64,000 bases of DNA from Kineosporia succinea. GTDB lineage: Bacteria; Actinomycetota; Actinomycetes; Actinomycetales; Kineosporiaceae. Shown one piece after another: positions 39,159 to 47,719 of the stretch; position 1 is the stretch's first letter, and each line of letters opens with the position of its first letter. The notes below the pieces were generated by a model. It had not been told where the DNA came from and did no database searches. It was given only the letters and a program-made list of their open reading frames with translations. The stretch covers positions 7,995,241 through 8,059,240 of the forward strand of contig NZ_JAUSQZ010000001.1 of assembly GCF_030811555.1 (NCBI RefSeq), given 5' to 3'. The translations under genes and the position numbers were made by a program.

Positions 39159-41867
39159 TCAGTGCGCGGCCTCGTGCCACGACCGGCCGACCCCGACCGA
39201 CACGTCGAGCGGCACGTTGAGCGAGGCCGCCCCGGCCATGCCCTCACGCACCAGCGCCTCGACCTGCTCACGCTCGCCCGGGAAGACCTCGAGCACCAGT
39301 TCGTCGTGCACCTGCAGCAGCATGCGCGAACGCAGCCCCTGCTCACGCAGCCGCCGGTCGACCTCGAGCATGGCCACCTTGACGATGTCGGCGGCGGAGC
39401 CCTGGATCGGGGCGTTCAGGGCCATGCGCTCGGCCATCTCGCGCCGCTGCCGGTTGTCGCTGACCAGGTCGGGCAGGTAGCGGCGGCGGCCGAGGATGGT
39501 CTCGGTGTAGCCGGTGCGGCGGGCCTCGTCGACCACGCCGCGCAGGTAGTCGCGCACCCCGCCGAAACGGTCGAAGTAGTCTTCCATCAGGGTTTTCGCC
39601 TCGTCGACCGGGATGTTCAGCTGCCGCGACAGCCCGAACGCCGAAAGACCGTAGGCCAGGCCGTAACTCATGGCCTTGATCTTGGAGCGCATCGCGGCGG
39701 TGACGTCGGCCGGCTCGACCGCGAACACCCGGCTGCCGACGAAGCGGTGCAGGTCTTCACCGGAGCGGAAGGCCTCGATCAGCCCCTCGTCCTCCGAGAG
39801 GTGCGCCATGATGCGCATCTCGATCTGCGAGTAGTCGGCCGTGAGCAGGCACTCGAAATCGGGCCCGACCACGAAGGTCTCGCGGATACGGCGGCCCTCT
39901 TCGGTGCGCACCGGGATGTTCTGCAGGTTCGGGTCGGTGCTGGACAGCCGCCCGGTGGCCGCGATGGTCTGCAGGTACGTGGTGTGAACGCGGCCGTCGT
40001 CACTCACCGCCGCGAGCAGGCCCGCCACGGTCTGCCGCAGCTTGGTGGCGTCGCGGTGACGCAGCAGGTGGGCCAGGAACGGGTGCTCGGTCTTGACGAA
40101 GAGGTCGGCCAGGGCCTCGGCGTCGGTGGTGTACCCGGTCTTGGTGCGCTTGGTCTTGGGCATGTCGAGCTCGTCGAACAGCACCACCTGCAGCTGCTTC
40201 GGCGAGCCCAGGTTGATCTCCTTGCCGATCGCCTCGAACGCCTGCTTGCCGGCGTCGGCCACGGCCGCGGCGAAGTAGCTGTCGAGCTCGCCCAGGGCGT
40301 CCTGGTCGATCGCGATGCCGTGCTGCTCCATCACCCGCAGCACCCCCAGCAACGGCAGCTCGACGTCGGTGAGCAGCCCGGCCGCACCCCGCGAGGCCAG
40401 GTCGGACTGCAGCGCACCCCACAGGTCGATGACCGCCCGCGCCCGCACCATGGCCAGCTCGGCCTCGTCGGGACCGGCCGTCTCTTCCATGTCGAGCGTG
40501 AGCTGCTGGTTGACCGGCGCCTCCTCGGCCTTGAGCGCCCGGCCGAGATGCCGCACGGTGAGGTCGGCCAGGTCGTAGCTGCGCTGGTCGGGCAGGCAGA
40601 GGTAGGCGGCGAGCGCCGTGTCGCCGATGATGCCCTCGACCACCAGCCCGCGGTCGGACAGGGCGGTGAGCGGGCCCTTGGCGTCGTGCAGGACCTTGGG
40701 TTTCGAGGCGTCGGCGAGCCAGGCGGAGACGGCGGCGAGCGCCTCGGCGTCGGCCTCGACCAGGTTCACGAAAGCGGCCGGGCCGGGCTGGCCGGGCGAG
40801 GGCTCGGGTGCGGCGATCGCGATGCCGGTGGCGTCTCCGTGGCCCGCCTTCCAGGTGCCGAGGACCGTGATGCCCACGGCCACACCGGCGTTCGCGCCCA
40901 GCCAGGTGCCGACGGCGGTGCCGGTGAGTTTCTCGGCCGCCAGGTCGAACCCCTCCTCGGCCTCCGGCTCGGGTGAGGCCAGGGTGGCGAACAGCCGCTC
41001 GCGCAGCACCCGGAACTCCAGACCGTCGAAGACCTGGTGCACCTCTTCTCGGTCCCAGCCGGGCAGCCGCAGGTCGGCCGGGGCGAGCGGCAGGTCGACG
41101 TCGCGCACCAGGTGGTTGACCTGACGGTTGATGAGCACCTGGGGAAGGTGGTCGCGCAGGCTCTGGCCGGCCTTGCCCTTGATCGCGTCGGCACTGGCGA
41201 CGATGCCGTCGAGGTCGCCGTACAGCCCGACCCACTTGGCGGCCGTCTTCGGGCCGACCCCGGGGATGCCGGGCAGGTTGTCGCTGGTCTCGCCGACCAG
41301 GGCGGCCAGGTCGGGGTAGCGCTCGGGGGCCAGGCCGTATTTCGCCTCGACCGCCTCGGGGGTCATGCGGGAGAGCTCGGAGACGCCGCGCGTGGGGTAG
41401 AGCACCGTGACGTTGTCGCGCACGAGCTGGAACGTGTCGCGGTCGCCGGAGCAGATGAGCACCTCGTAGCCGGCGTCACCGGCCTGGGTGGCGAGCGTGG
41501 CGATGATGTCGTCGGCCTCGAAACCGGGCTTCTCCAGCATCGGCACGCGCAGCGCGGCGAGCACCTCCTTGATCAACGAGACCTGCGGCCCGAACTCCTC
41601 GGGCGACTTCGAGCGGTTGCCCTTGTACTCGGCGTAGGTCTCGGTGCGGAAGGTCTGCCGGGAGACGTCGAACGCCACGGCGACGTGATCGGGCGCCTCG
41701 TCGCGCAGCACGTTGATCAGCATCGACGTGAACCCGTAGACGGCGTTGGTCACCTGGCCGGTGGCCGTGGAGAAGTTCTCCACGGGCAGCGCGTAGAAGG
41801 CGCGGTAGGCCAGGGAGTGCCCGTCGATCAGCAGAAGGCGCGGCCGCGTGGTCGTTGTCTCGCTCAC
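39159..41867 (-). CDS. polA: DNA polymerase I
   Basis: Repair and Okazaki-fragment polymerase, 902 residues from GTG 41867 (VSETTTTRPRLLLIDGHSLAYRAFYAL). The 5'-3' exonuclease domain spans about 1-300, including AFDVSRQTFRTETYAEYKGNR and GVGPKTAAKW. The middle domain lacks the DxE proofreading motif, so 3'-5' exonuclease activity is probably absent, as in other actinobacteria. The polymerase domain has motif A (ADYSQIEMRIMAHLS), motif B (RSKIKAMSYGLAYGLS) and motif C (LQVHDELVLE). The frame is open to 42119, but the PafBC-type -10 7 bases before the GTG fixes the start. Confidence 0.97.
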   Translation of the reverse strand: MSETTTTRPRLLLIDGHSLAYRAFYALPVENFSTATGQVTNAVYGFTSMLINVLRDEAPDHVAVAFDVSRQTFRTETYAEYKGNRSKSPEEFGPQVSLIKEVLAALRVPMLEKPGFEADDIIATLATQAGDAGYEVLICSGDRDTFQLVRDNVTVLYPTRGVSELSRMTPEAVEAKYGLAPERYPDLAALVGETSDNLPGIPGVGPKTAAKWVGLYGDLDGIVASADAIKGKAGQSLRDHLPQVLINRQVNHLVRDVDLPLAPADLRLPGWDREEVHQVFDGLEFRVLRERLFATLASPEPEAEEGFDLAAEKLTGTAVGTWLGANAGVAVGITVLGTWKAGHGDATGIAIAAPEPSPGQPGPAAFVNLVEADAEALAAVSAWLADASKPKVLHDAKGPLTALSDRGLVVEGIIGDTALAAYLCLPDQRSYDLADLTVRHLGRALKAEEAPVNQQLTLDMEETAGPDEAELAMVRARAVIDLWGALQSDLASRGAAGLLTDVELPLLGVLRVMEQHGIAIDQDALGELDSYFAAAVADAGKQAFEAIGKEINLGSPKQLQVVLFDELDMPKTKRTKTGYTTDAEALADLFVKTEHPFLAHLLRHRDATKLRQTVAGLLAAVSDDGRVHTTYLQTIAATGRLSSTDPNLQNIPVRTEEGRRIRETFVVGPDFECLLTADYSQIEMRIMAHLSEDEGLIEAFRSGEDLHRFVGSRVFAVEPADVTAAMRSKIKAMSYGLAYGLSAFGLSRQLNIPVDEAKTLMEDYFDRFGGVRDYLRGVVDEARRTGYTETILGRRRYLPDLVSDNRQRREMAERMALNAPIQGSAADIVKVAMLEVDRRLREQGLRSRMLLQVHDELVLEVFPGEREQVEALVREGMAGAASLNVPLDVSVGVGRSWHEAAH

Positions 41868-41874
41868 GTCTGAC

Positions 41875-41897
41875 ACCCTATGGCCCATGTCCGACAG
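41875..41897 (-). promoter_or_regulatory. PafBC-type DNA-damage promoter of polA
   Basis: The minus strand reads CTGTCGGAC, 8 bases, TAGGGT, then 7 bases, then the polA GTG. The first box lies inside the first codons of the divergent thioesterase gene, and only 19 bases separate the two start codons. Confidence 0.7.
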
Positions 41898-42327
41898 TCT
41901 TGGTTCACCGGAGTCCGACGGCGCGGCCGCGCAGCAGTTCTCGTCCGCCCTCACCGACCGGATGGGCATCGTGATCACCGGGATCGGTGCCGAGCGAACC
42001 ACCGGCACGATGCCCGTCGAGGGCAACACCCAGCCGTTCGGCCTGCTGCACGGCGGGGCCTCGGCGGTGCTCGCCGAGACGCTCGGGTCGATCGCGGCGA
42101 ACGAGCACGCGCAGACCATGGGCCTGGTCGCGGTGGGTCTGGAGATCAGCGCGACCCATCACCGGGGAGTGCGTTCCGGTCTGGTCTCCGGGGTCGCCGA
42201 GGCGGTGCACCGGGGCCGGAGTACCGCGACCTACCAGATCACGATCACCGACGAGCACGACAAGCGGGTGTGCACCTCACGCCTCACCTGTGTCTTCCTG
42301 CCCGATCCCTCAAAACCCAAGAGCTGA
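41887..42327 (+). CDS. Hotdog-fold thioesterase (PaaI-like)
   Basis: A 146-residue acyl-CoA thioesterase-like protein. The core GLLHGGASAVLAETLGSIAANEHA has the HGG hotdog signature and the acidic residue typical of the PaaI/YdiI group. The final strand TYQITITDEHDKRVCTSRLTCVFLP completes the fold. The start is ATG 41887 (MSDSLGSPESDG). It is divergent from polA with only 19 bases between start codons, and its own start has no Shine-Dalgarno. Confidence 0.87.
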   Translation: MSDSLGSPESDGAAAQQFSSALTDRMGIVITGIGAERTTGTMPVEGNTQPFGLLHGGASAVLAETLGSIAANEHAQTMGLVAVGLEISATHHRGVRSGLVSGVAEAVHRGRSTATYQITITDEHDKRVCTSRLTCVFLPDPSKPKS

Positions 42328-42398
42328 GATGAAGGACGACCCGGTCGCCTGAGTCTCCCGGGGCACCGAACCCGGCGGCCGGGATGACCCGTGATCTT

Positions 42399-42427
42399 CT
42401 CCCGGGGCACTTCAGGTGCCCCGGGAG
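42399..42427. terminator. Bidirectional terminator, thioesterase / GNAT
   Basis: Perfect 12-bp arms CTCCCGGGGCAC and GTGCCCCGGGAG with a 5-base loop, between convergent genes. Confidence 0.85.
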
Positions 42428-42460
42428 CCGAACCCGACCGGCGCGTCCACCATCGGCACC

Positions 42461-43045
42461 TCAGGCACCGATCGACTCACTCTGACGCCGGGCCCGCGCC
42501 CGCAGCGACCGTCGCCGCGAGAGCAGGTGCTCGAGCGCACCGCGCTGCCCGTCGGCCCCGGACAGCCGGCGCCGCAGGGCCGAGGGGGTGACCGCCCGGC
42601 GCACCGTGACCGGCGCGAAACCCAGCCGCGCGAACCAGCGCTGGGTGTCTTTCGCCGCGGTCGGCACCCCGGCGATCACCTGCTCGACCCCGAGCCGCTC
42701 GGCGTGCCCGGCCACGTGCGCGAGCATCGCCCGGGCCACGCCGTGCCGCCGCTCGGACGGGGCCACCCAGAACTCGTCGACGCACAGCGCGGTCGAGCCG
42801 GTGAGCACGTTCAGTGGGCTCTCACGCATGACCAGGAACCCGACGGGCCGGTCGCCACTGCGCGCCAGCACCACCTCGAGCTCCCCTCCCCCGATCGCCT
42901 CGCCGAGACGGGAGGCAGCCGACACCGGCGGCGCGACCGCCCGCGCCGGCCGGGACAGCTCCTCGGTACTGCGCGACCACAGGGCCAGCACGTCGTCGAC
43001 GTCAGCCACCCCCGCGCGCCTGATCTCCACCGGACCTCGGGACAC
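42461..43045 (-). CDS. GNAT-family N-acetyltransferase
   Basis: A 194-residue acetyltransferase. The acetyl-CoA loop is RRHGVARAMLAHV (Q/RxxGxG/A pattern, about residues 98-110). It is preceded by LCVDEFWVAPSE (strand 4) and followed by WFARLGFAPV. The C-terminal 35 residues are very basic (LLSRRRSLRARARRQSES), which could contact nucleic acid. The substrate is unknown. The start is GTG 43045 without a good ribosome binding site. Confidence 0.82.
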   Translation of the reverse strand: MSRGPVEIRRAGVADVDDVLALWSRSTEELSRPARAVAPPVSAASRLGEAIGGGELEVVLARSGDRPVGFLVMRESPLNVLTGSTALCVDEFWVAPSERRHGVARAMLAHVAGHAERLGVEQVIAGVPTAAKDTQRWFARLGFAPVTVRRAVTPSALRRRLSGADGQRGALEHLLSRRRSLRARARRQSESIGA

Positions 43046-43216
43046 CTGTGGCCTCCTGGCCGCCCGTCCGGGAGCACTCCCCCGGTTCGCCCACGACGCG
43101 TTCCCCCGCGCCGGGCCACCGCATCACCGGGGCCGAGCACATCATGGCGAACCCGGACGCTCCAGGCGGTTCGAATCCGGAAAAACCCGGCGAGGAGACC
43201 ACAGGCGCCCCTCGGC

Positions 43217-44482
43217 TCACTTCACCGGCTGGGCCTGCAGGAACTTCTGCACCCCGTCGTGGTTGCGCATCACCGAGATGTCCTTGGCGTTGGTGTCGCC
43301 GGTGGCCGGATCGATGACGATCTCCTTGCCGGTCGCCGACTTCTCCGCCGGGATGGTGATGCCCGCACCCTCGAACACCGCGTCGCGCACGCCCTTGCGG
43401 GTGCCGTCGGACTGCTCGATCGCGGCCATGATCACCTGCACCGCGGCCACACCGTAGAGCGCGTAGCTGGTGCGCGGAGCCCGGCCGTACTTCGCCCGGT
43501 ACTTGGTCAGCAGGTCACCGGCGACCCCCTGCTGGTCCATCAGCTGCTCGGTGGCCAGGCCCGCGAAGGTGGCGTACAGCCCCTCCGACTCCGGCTGCGC
43601 GTCGAGGGCCGGGTAACCGCTCCAGCCGTCGGGGGTCAGGAAGGTGGTCTCGTCGTTGTCACCGAGCACCGAGATCTTGTCTTTCAGGAGCTGACCGCCG
43701 TTGGCGTCGTAGATGCCGCCGACGTAGACGCAGTCCGGCCCCATCTGCTTGATCTTCTCAAAGAGCGCGGTGTAGTTCGTGGCCAGCGGGTCGTAGGCCT
43801 CGTTGCCGAGCACCTCGATGCCGATCTTCGAGGCCTGGGTCTGGAAGGCCTTGGACACACCCTGACCGTAGGTCTGGTTGTCGTTGAGGATGTAGCACCG
43901 GGTGACCTTCAGGGTCTCCTTGGCGAAGTCGGCCGCCGCGGTGCCCTGGAAGTCGTCGGTGGTGATGACCCGGGCGAAGTTCTTCTTGCCGCTGGGCGCG
44001 TAGAGCTCGGGCTCGCCCGGGTCCCAGGCCTTGGTCAGGCCGGGGTTGGTGGCGGCGTGGGAGACGTGCAGCATGGGGCCGTCGGGCGCCTGGTTCAGCA
44101 CCGGGGTCTCGAGTTTCGTGCAGCCGGAGTTGAATTCGCCCAGGACCGCGACCTCCGACTTGTCGGCCACGTGCTTCTGCGCGTTGGCGCTGCAGGTGGC
44201 CGCGTCCCAGGAACCGGCCGTGGCTGTGGAGTTGTCGTACTTCTTCAGCTCGATCGAGAAGTCACCGGCCCGGTAACCGACCGACTCCAGGTAGATCTCG
44301 ATGATGTCGTTGGTGTCTTTCTGGGCGTCGCCGGCGACACCCTGCAGCGGCAGGTCGGTGGCGATGACCAGTTTCTTGCCGCCGCCGGAACTGCTCGCGT
44401 CGTCACCGGATCCACCGCCGCAGGCGGCCAGGCCGAGTGCCGCCACCGCCACGACAGCCATGACACGAACCGGTGTTCTCAT
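43217..44482 (-). CDS. livK: Branched-chain amino acid-type ABC transporter substrate-binding lipoprotein (copy 1)
   Basis: A 421-residue extracytoplasmic binding protein (Peripla_BP_6 type). The signal peptide MRTPVRVMAVVAVAALGLAAC ends in lipobox LAAC (Cys21), then a Gly/Ser linker and KLVIATDLPLQG. Ligand-fold motifs include VAVLGEFNSGCTKLETPVLNQ and CYILNDNQTYGQG. It is closely similar over its full length to the second copy at 48874-50142. The ribosome-binding leader (GGGAAGAGGTAG before the ATG) is also nearly identical between copies. It follows livF by 350 bases that include a terminator, so it probably has its own promoter. Confidence 0.9.
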   Translation of the reverse strand: MRTPVRVMAVVAVAALGLAACGGGSGDDASSSGGGKKLVIATDLPLQGVAGDAQKDTNDIIEIYLESVGYRAGDFSIELKKYDNSTATAGSWDAATCSANAQKHVADKSEVAVLGEFNSGCTKLETPVLNQAPDGPMLHVSHAATNPGLTKAWDPGEPELYAPSGKKNFARVITTDDFQGTAAADFAKETLKVTRCYILNDNQTYGQGVSKAFQTQASKIGIEVLGNEAYDPLATNYTALFEKIKQMGPDCVYVGGIYDANGGQLLKDKISVLGDNDETTFLTPDGWSGYPALDAQPESEGLYATFAGLATEQLMDQQGVAGDLLTKYRAKYGRAPRTSYALYGVAAVQVIMAAIEQSDGTRKGVRDAVFEGAGITIPAEKSATGKEIVIDPATGDTNAKDISVMRNHDGVQKFLQAQPVK

Positions 44483-44832
44483 GTGCTACCTCTTCCCTGA
44501 CCAGACCTCGGCCATACCCCGACCATTGCGCGACCGGCACTCCGAGCCCGGCCGCGACCTTCGAACCTAGGGCGTGCGGGCGCCGGGCACTGCGGCCCGG
44601 CGACCGGAAAATCAAGGTTGCAGAACGATTATGGACGCGCGGAACCAGCGCGCGGCCCGGTTTCCCTGGTCAGGTTTCCGGAAGGTGCCATGCGAGTGCA
44701 TTGTTCGAGAGCCGCGAAATTCATTTCAGAGCCGCGATCGGCCCGGACGGGCAACCGTCCTGCCTCGAAGTCCGCCGCAAAACGGCTGAGGGCCGGACCC
44801 GTTCGACGGATCCGGCCCTCAGCGACGAGTCG
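44483..44832. other. Spacer between livF and the downstream livK copy
   Basis: It holds the livF terminator (44786-44822) and about 300 bases of probable promoter and leader for the downstream substrate-binding protein. The stretch near 44600-44740 is less GC-rich than its surroundings. No gene is supported. Confidence 0.55.
44786..44822 (-). terminator. Terminator after livF
   Basis: Perfect 12-bp arms CTGAGGGCCGGA and TCCGGCCCTCAG with a 13-base loop, 11 bases after the livF stop. Confidence 0.85.
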
Positions 44833-45591
44833 TCAGCCGCCCAGGTAGGCCTTGACGATGCTGTCGTCCTTGAGCATGTCGCGGGCCACACCCTCCTGCT
44901 TGAGGTGACCCGACTCCAGCACGTAGGCGTAGTCACCGATCCGGAGCGCGGCGAGCGCGTTCTGCTCCACCACCAGCACCGTGGTGCCCTGGTCGCGGAT
45001 CGTCCGGATGGTGTCGAAGATCAGGTCGACCAGCACCGGGGCCAGCCCCATCGAGGGCTCGTCCAGCAGAAGCAGTTTCGGGCTGCCCATCAGCGCCCGG
45101 CCGACGGCCAGCATCTGCTGCTCACCGCCGGACATGGTCCCGGCCTTCTGGCCGATCCGCTCCTTCAGCCGGGGGAACAGGTCCAGGACCCGCTCCTTGT
45201 CGGCCGCGATCCCCGCCCTGTCGTTGCGCAGGAAGGCCCCCAGCTCGAGGTTCTCCTCCACGCTCATCTTCGGGAAGATGCGCCGGCCCTCGGGCGACTG
45301 GCAGATGCCCTTGGCCACCACCTTGTGACCGGGGATGCCGACCAGCGACTCGCCCTGGAAGGTGATCTTGCCGGTGCGCGGGCGCAGCAGCCCCGAGACC
45401 GTGCGCAGGGTCGTGGACTTGCCGGCGCCGTTGGAGCCGATCAGGGTGACGATCTCCCCCGGCTTGACCGAGAGCGAGACCCCCTTGACCGCAGCGATGT
45501 TCCCGTAGAAGACGTGAATGTCCTCGACCGTCAGCAGGTCTTCACCGCTCTTGCGGACACCTGGCTGACTCGTGGTGACAGGAGTGCTCAC
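44833..45591 (-). CDS. livF: Branched-chain amino acid-type ABC transporter ATP-binding protein LivF
   Basis: A 252-residue ATPase. Walker A is GSNGAGKST, the signature MSGGEQQML, Walker B LLLLDEPSMG, and the switch His is replaced by Gln/Asn-type VVEQNALAAL, as is usual in LivF. The start is GTG 45591, overlapping the livG stop in the form GTGA, so the two are translationally coupled. It is the last gene of the livHMGF cluster. Confidence 0.96.
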   Translation of the reverse strand: MSTPVTTSQPGVRKSGEDLLTVEDIHVFYGNIAAVKGVSLSVKPGEIVTLIGSNGAGKSTTLRTVSGLLRPRTGKITFQGESLVGIPGHKVVAKGICQSPEGRRIFPKMSVEENLELGAFLRNDRAGIAADKERVLDLFPRLKERIGQKAGTMSGGEQQMLAVGRALMGSPKLLLLDEPSMGLAPVLVDLIFDTIRTIRDQGTTVLVVEQNALAALRIGDYAYVLESGHLKQEGVARDMLKDDSIVKAYLGG

Positions 45592-46424
45592 AGGTCACCT
45601 CCGTAACCCTCTTCGGTACCGGTCTTTCCGAGGTAGGCCTCGATCACCCGGGGGTCGGACTGGATCTCGGCGGGCAGGCCCTCGGCGATCTTCGTGCCCT
45701 GGTCCAGCACGGTGACCCGCTCGCTGACCTTCATCACCACGCTCATGTCGTGCTCGATGAGCAGGATCGACACGTTGCGGTCCTCACGCACGCGCCGCAC
45801 GAAGTCGACGAACTGGGCCGACTCCTGCGGGTTCATCCCGGCCGTGGGCTCGTCGAGCAGCAGCACCTTCGGCCGCAGGGCCAGCGCCCGGGCGACCTCC
45901 AGCCGGCGCTGGTCACCGTAGGAGAGGTTGCGGGCGTAGTCACCGGCGGTCTTGCCGATGCCCATGTAGTCCAGCAGTTCGCGGGCGAACTCGCGGGCCT
46001 CGCGCTCCTCCCGCCGCTGGCGGGGGGTGCGCAGGACCGTGCCGAAGATTCCCGACTTCAGGTGGCTGTGCATCGCCACCATCACGTTCTCCTCGGCCGT
46101 CATCAGGTTGAACAACCGGATGTTCTGGAACGTGCGGGCCAGGCCCGCGTGCGCGATCTTGTGCACCGGCTGCCCCGTCACCGTGCTGCCGTCCAGCATC
46201 ACGTTGCCGGTGGTCGGCCGGTAGAGACCGGTGAGCACGTTGAAGAACGTGGTCTTGCCGGCCCCGTTCGGGCCGATCAGGCTGACCACGGACTTCTCCG
46301 GGACGGTGAACGACACGTCGTTCACCGCGGTCAGGCCACCGAACTTCACGGTGATGTGCTCGGCCTCCAGAGCCACCGGGGCGGCCGTGGCCGGTGTGGT
46401 GGGTTCGGGCGCGGTGGTGGTCAC
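45588..46424 (-). CDS. livG: Branched-chain amino acid-type ABC transporter ATP-binding protein LivG
   Basis: A 278-residue ATPase. Walker A is GPNGAGKTT, the family sequence FNVLTGLYRPTTGNV, the signature LSYGDQRRLEVARAL, Walker B LLLDEPTAGMN and the switch IEHDMSVVM. The start at 46424 overlaps the livM stop by 4 bases, and the stop overlaps livF. An Ala/Pro/Thr-rich N-terminal 20 residues precede the domain. Confidence 0.96.
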   Translation of the reverse strand: MTTTAPEPTTPATAAPVALEAEHITVKFGGLTAVNDVSFTVPEKSVVSLIGPNGAGKTTFFNVLTGLYRPTTGNVMLDGSTVTGQPVHKIAHAGLARTFQNIRLFNLMTAEENVMVAMHSHLKSGIFGTVLRTPRQRREEREAREFARELLDYMGIGKTAGDYARNLSYGDQRRLEVARALALRPKVLLLDEPTAGMNPQESAQFVDFVRRVREDRNVSILLIEHDMSVVMKVSERVTVLDQGTKIAEGLPAEIQSDPRVIEAYLGKTGTEEGYGGDL

Positions 46425-47716
46425 TTCTTGTCCCCTCCTTCGGCCGCCGTGTCTTCCGCGGTGCCTTCCATCTCGGCTCCGAGCGACTCGATCTCTCCCC
46501 GCTCGGGTTCCTGCAGCACCTGCCGGGTCCGGGCCTCGGGGATGAGGCCCTCTCTCCGGAAGAGCATGAACAGCACCAGGATCGCCCCGAAGACCAGGAA
46601 GTTGTGCGAGGCGAAGTTGACCTGGGCGCCGGTGACGTCGTTCCAGACGTTGCCGAGCTGCCCCAGGCCGGTGGAGTTGATCCAGGCCAGCAGCAGCGCG
46701 CCGACCGTGACCCCCCAGACGTTGCCCATGCCGCCGAGCACCACCATCGCCAGCAGGATGATCGAGACCGAGAAGTTGAAGCGGTCGGCCAGCACACCAC
46801 CGATGTGCGTGGCGTAGAGCACGCCGCCGATACCGCCGAACGCCGCGCCGACCGCGTAGGCCGACAGCTTGATCCGCATCAGCGGCACGCCCATCATGCT
46901 CGCCGCCAGCTCGTCCTCGCGGATCGCCAGCCAGGCCCGGCCCAGCCGGCCTTCCCGGATGCGCAGCGAGACGAACATGGCCAGGGCCAGCATCAGGGCG
47001 AAGACGATGAACTTGAGGTTCAGGTCGAAGGTGCCGATCGTCGCCGGCACCCCGGGGATGAGCTGGAACGGGCCGGTCGGGATCTGGTCGATACCGGTGA
47101 TGCCCTTGGTGCCGTTGGTGATGTTCCAGGTGCCGTTGGGGCCGACCCGCTCACCGTTGCGGAAGACCTCCGGCAGGATCTCGCCGAAACCCAGGGTGAC
47201 CAGGGCCAGGTAGTCGCTCTTGAGGCGCAGCGTCGGCGCACCGATGATCACGCCGGCCAGGGCGCAGACCAGGGCCGCGATGATCAGCACCAGCCAGAAG
47301 TTGACGTGGATGCCGCGTTCCTGGCCGGGCAGCGGGTGCCCGAGGATGTTGATCTTCAGGTTCGCCCAGGCCGGGTTGACCTGGTTGGCGAAGGGGGCCA
47401 TCAGCCAGCCGGCGACGTATCCGCCGATGCCCCAGAAGGCGACGTAGCCGAGGTCGAGCAGGCCGGAGTAGCCCACCACGATGTTCAGGCCGAGCGCGAA
47501 GACCGCCCAGATGACGGCCTCGTTGACCGCCGTCATGGGCAGCCACTCACCGAAGCCGGTCTGGAAGTCGCTGTTCGTCTCGGGGAGGATCCACTGGTTG
47601 AACACGAAGACCAGGACGCCGAGCGCCAGGAAGCCGAGGGGCCAGCCGAACCGGGCGGCCGGGTTGGTGCTGGGAGCCGGTGGTTTCACCACGGGCCGGG
47701 TGGAGGTGGTCGACAC
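46421..47716 (-). CDS. livM: Branched-chain amino acid-type ABC transporter permease LivM
   Basis: A 431-residue permease with about 9-10 membrane segments. LivM signatures include GLNIVVGYSGLLDLGYVAFWGIGGYVAG, LRLKSDYLALVTLGFGEI and the EAA-like loop RAWLAIREDELAASMMGV. There is a proline-rich cytoplasmic N-terminus and a charged C-terminal tail (about 45 residues, Glu/Gly-rich). It lies 3 bases after livH and overlaps livG. Confidence 0.95.
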   Translation of the reverse strand: MSTTSTRPVVKPPAPSTNPAARFGWPLGFLALGVLVFVFNQWILPETNSDFQTGFGEWLPMTAVNEAVIWAVFALGLNIVVGYSGLLDLGYVAFWGIGGYVAGWLMAPFANQVNPAWANLKINILGHPLPGQERGIHVNFWLVLIIAALVCALAGVIIGAPTLRLKSDYLALVTLGFGEILPEVFRNGERVGPNGTWNITNGTKGITGIDQIPTGPFQLIPGVPATIGTFDLNLKFIVFALMLALAMFVSLRIREGRLGRAWLAIREDELAASMMGVPLMRIKLSAYAVGAAFGGIGGVLYATHIGGVLADRFNFSVSIILLAMVVLGGMGNVWGVTVGALLLAWINSTGLGQLGNVWNDVTGAQVNFASHNFLVFGAILVLFMLFRREGLIPEARTRQVLQEPERGEIESLGAEMEGTAEDTAAEGGDKK

Positions 47717-47719
47717 CGG

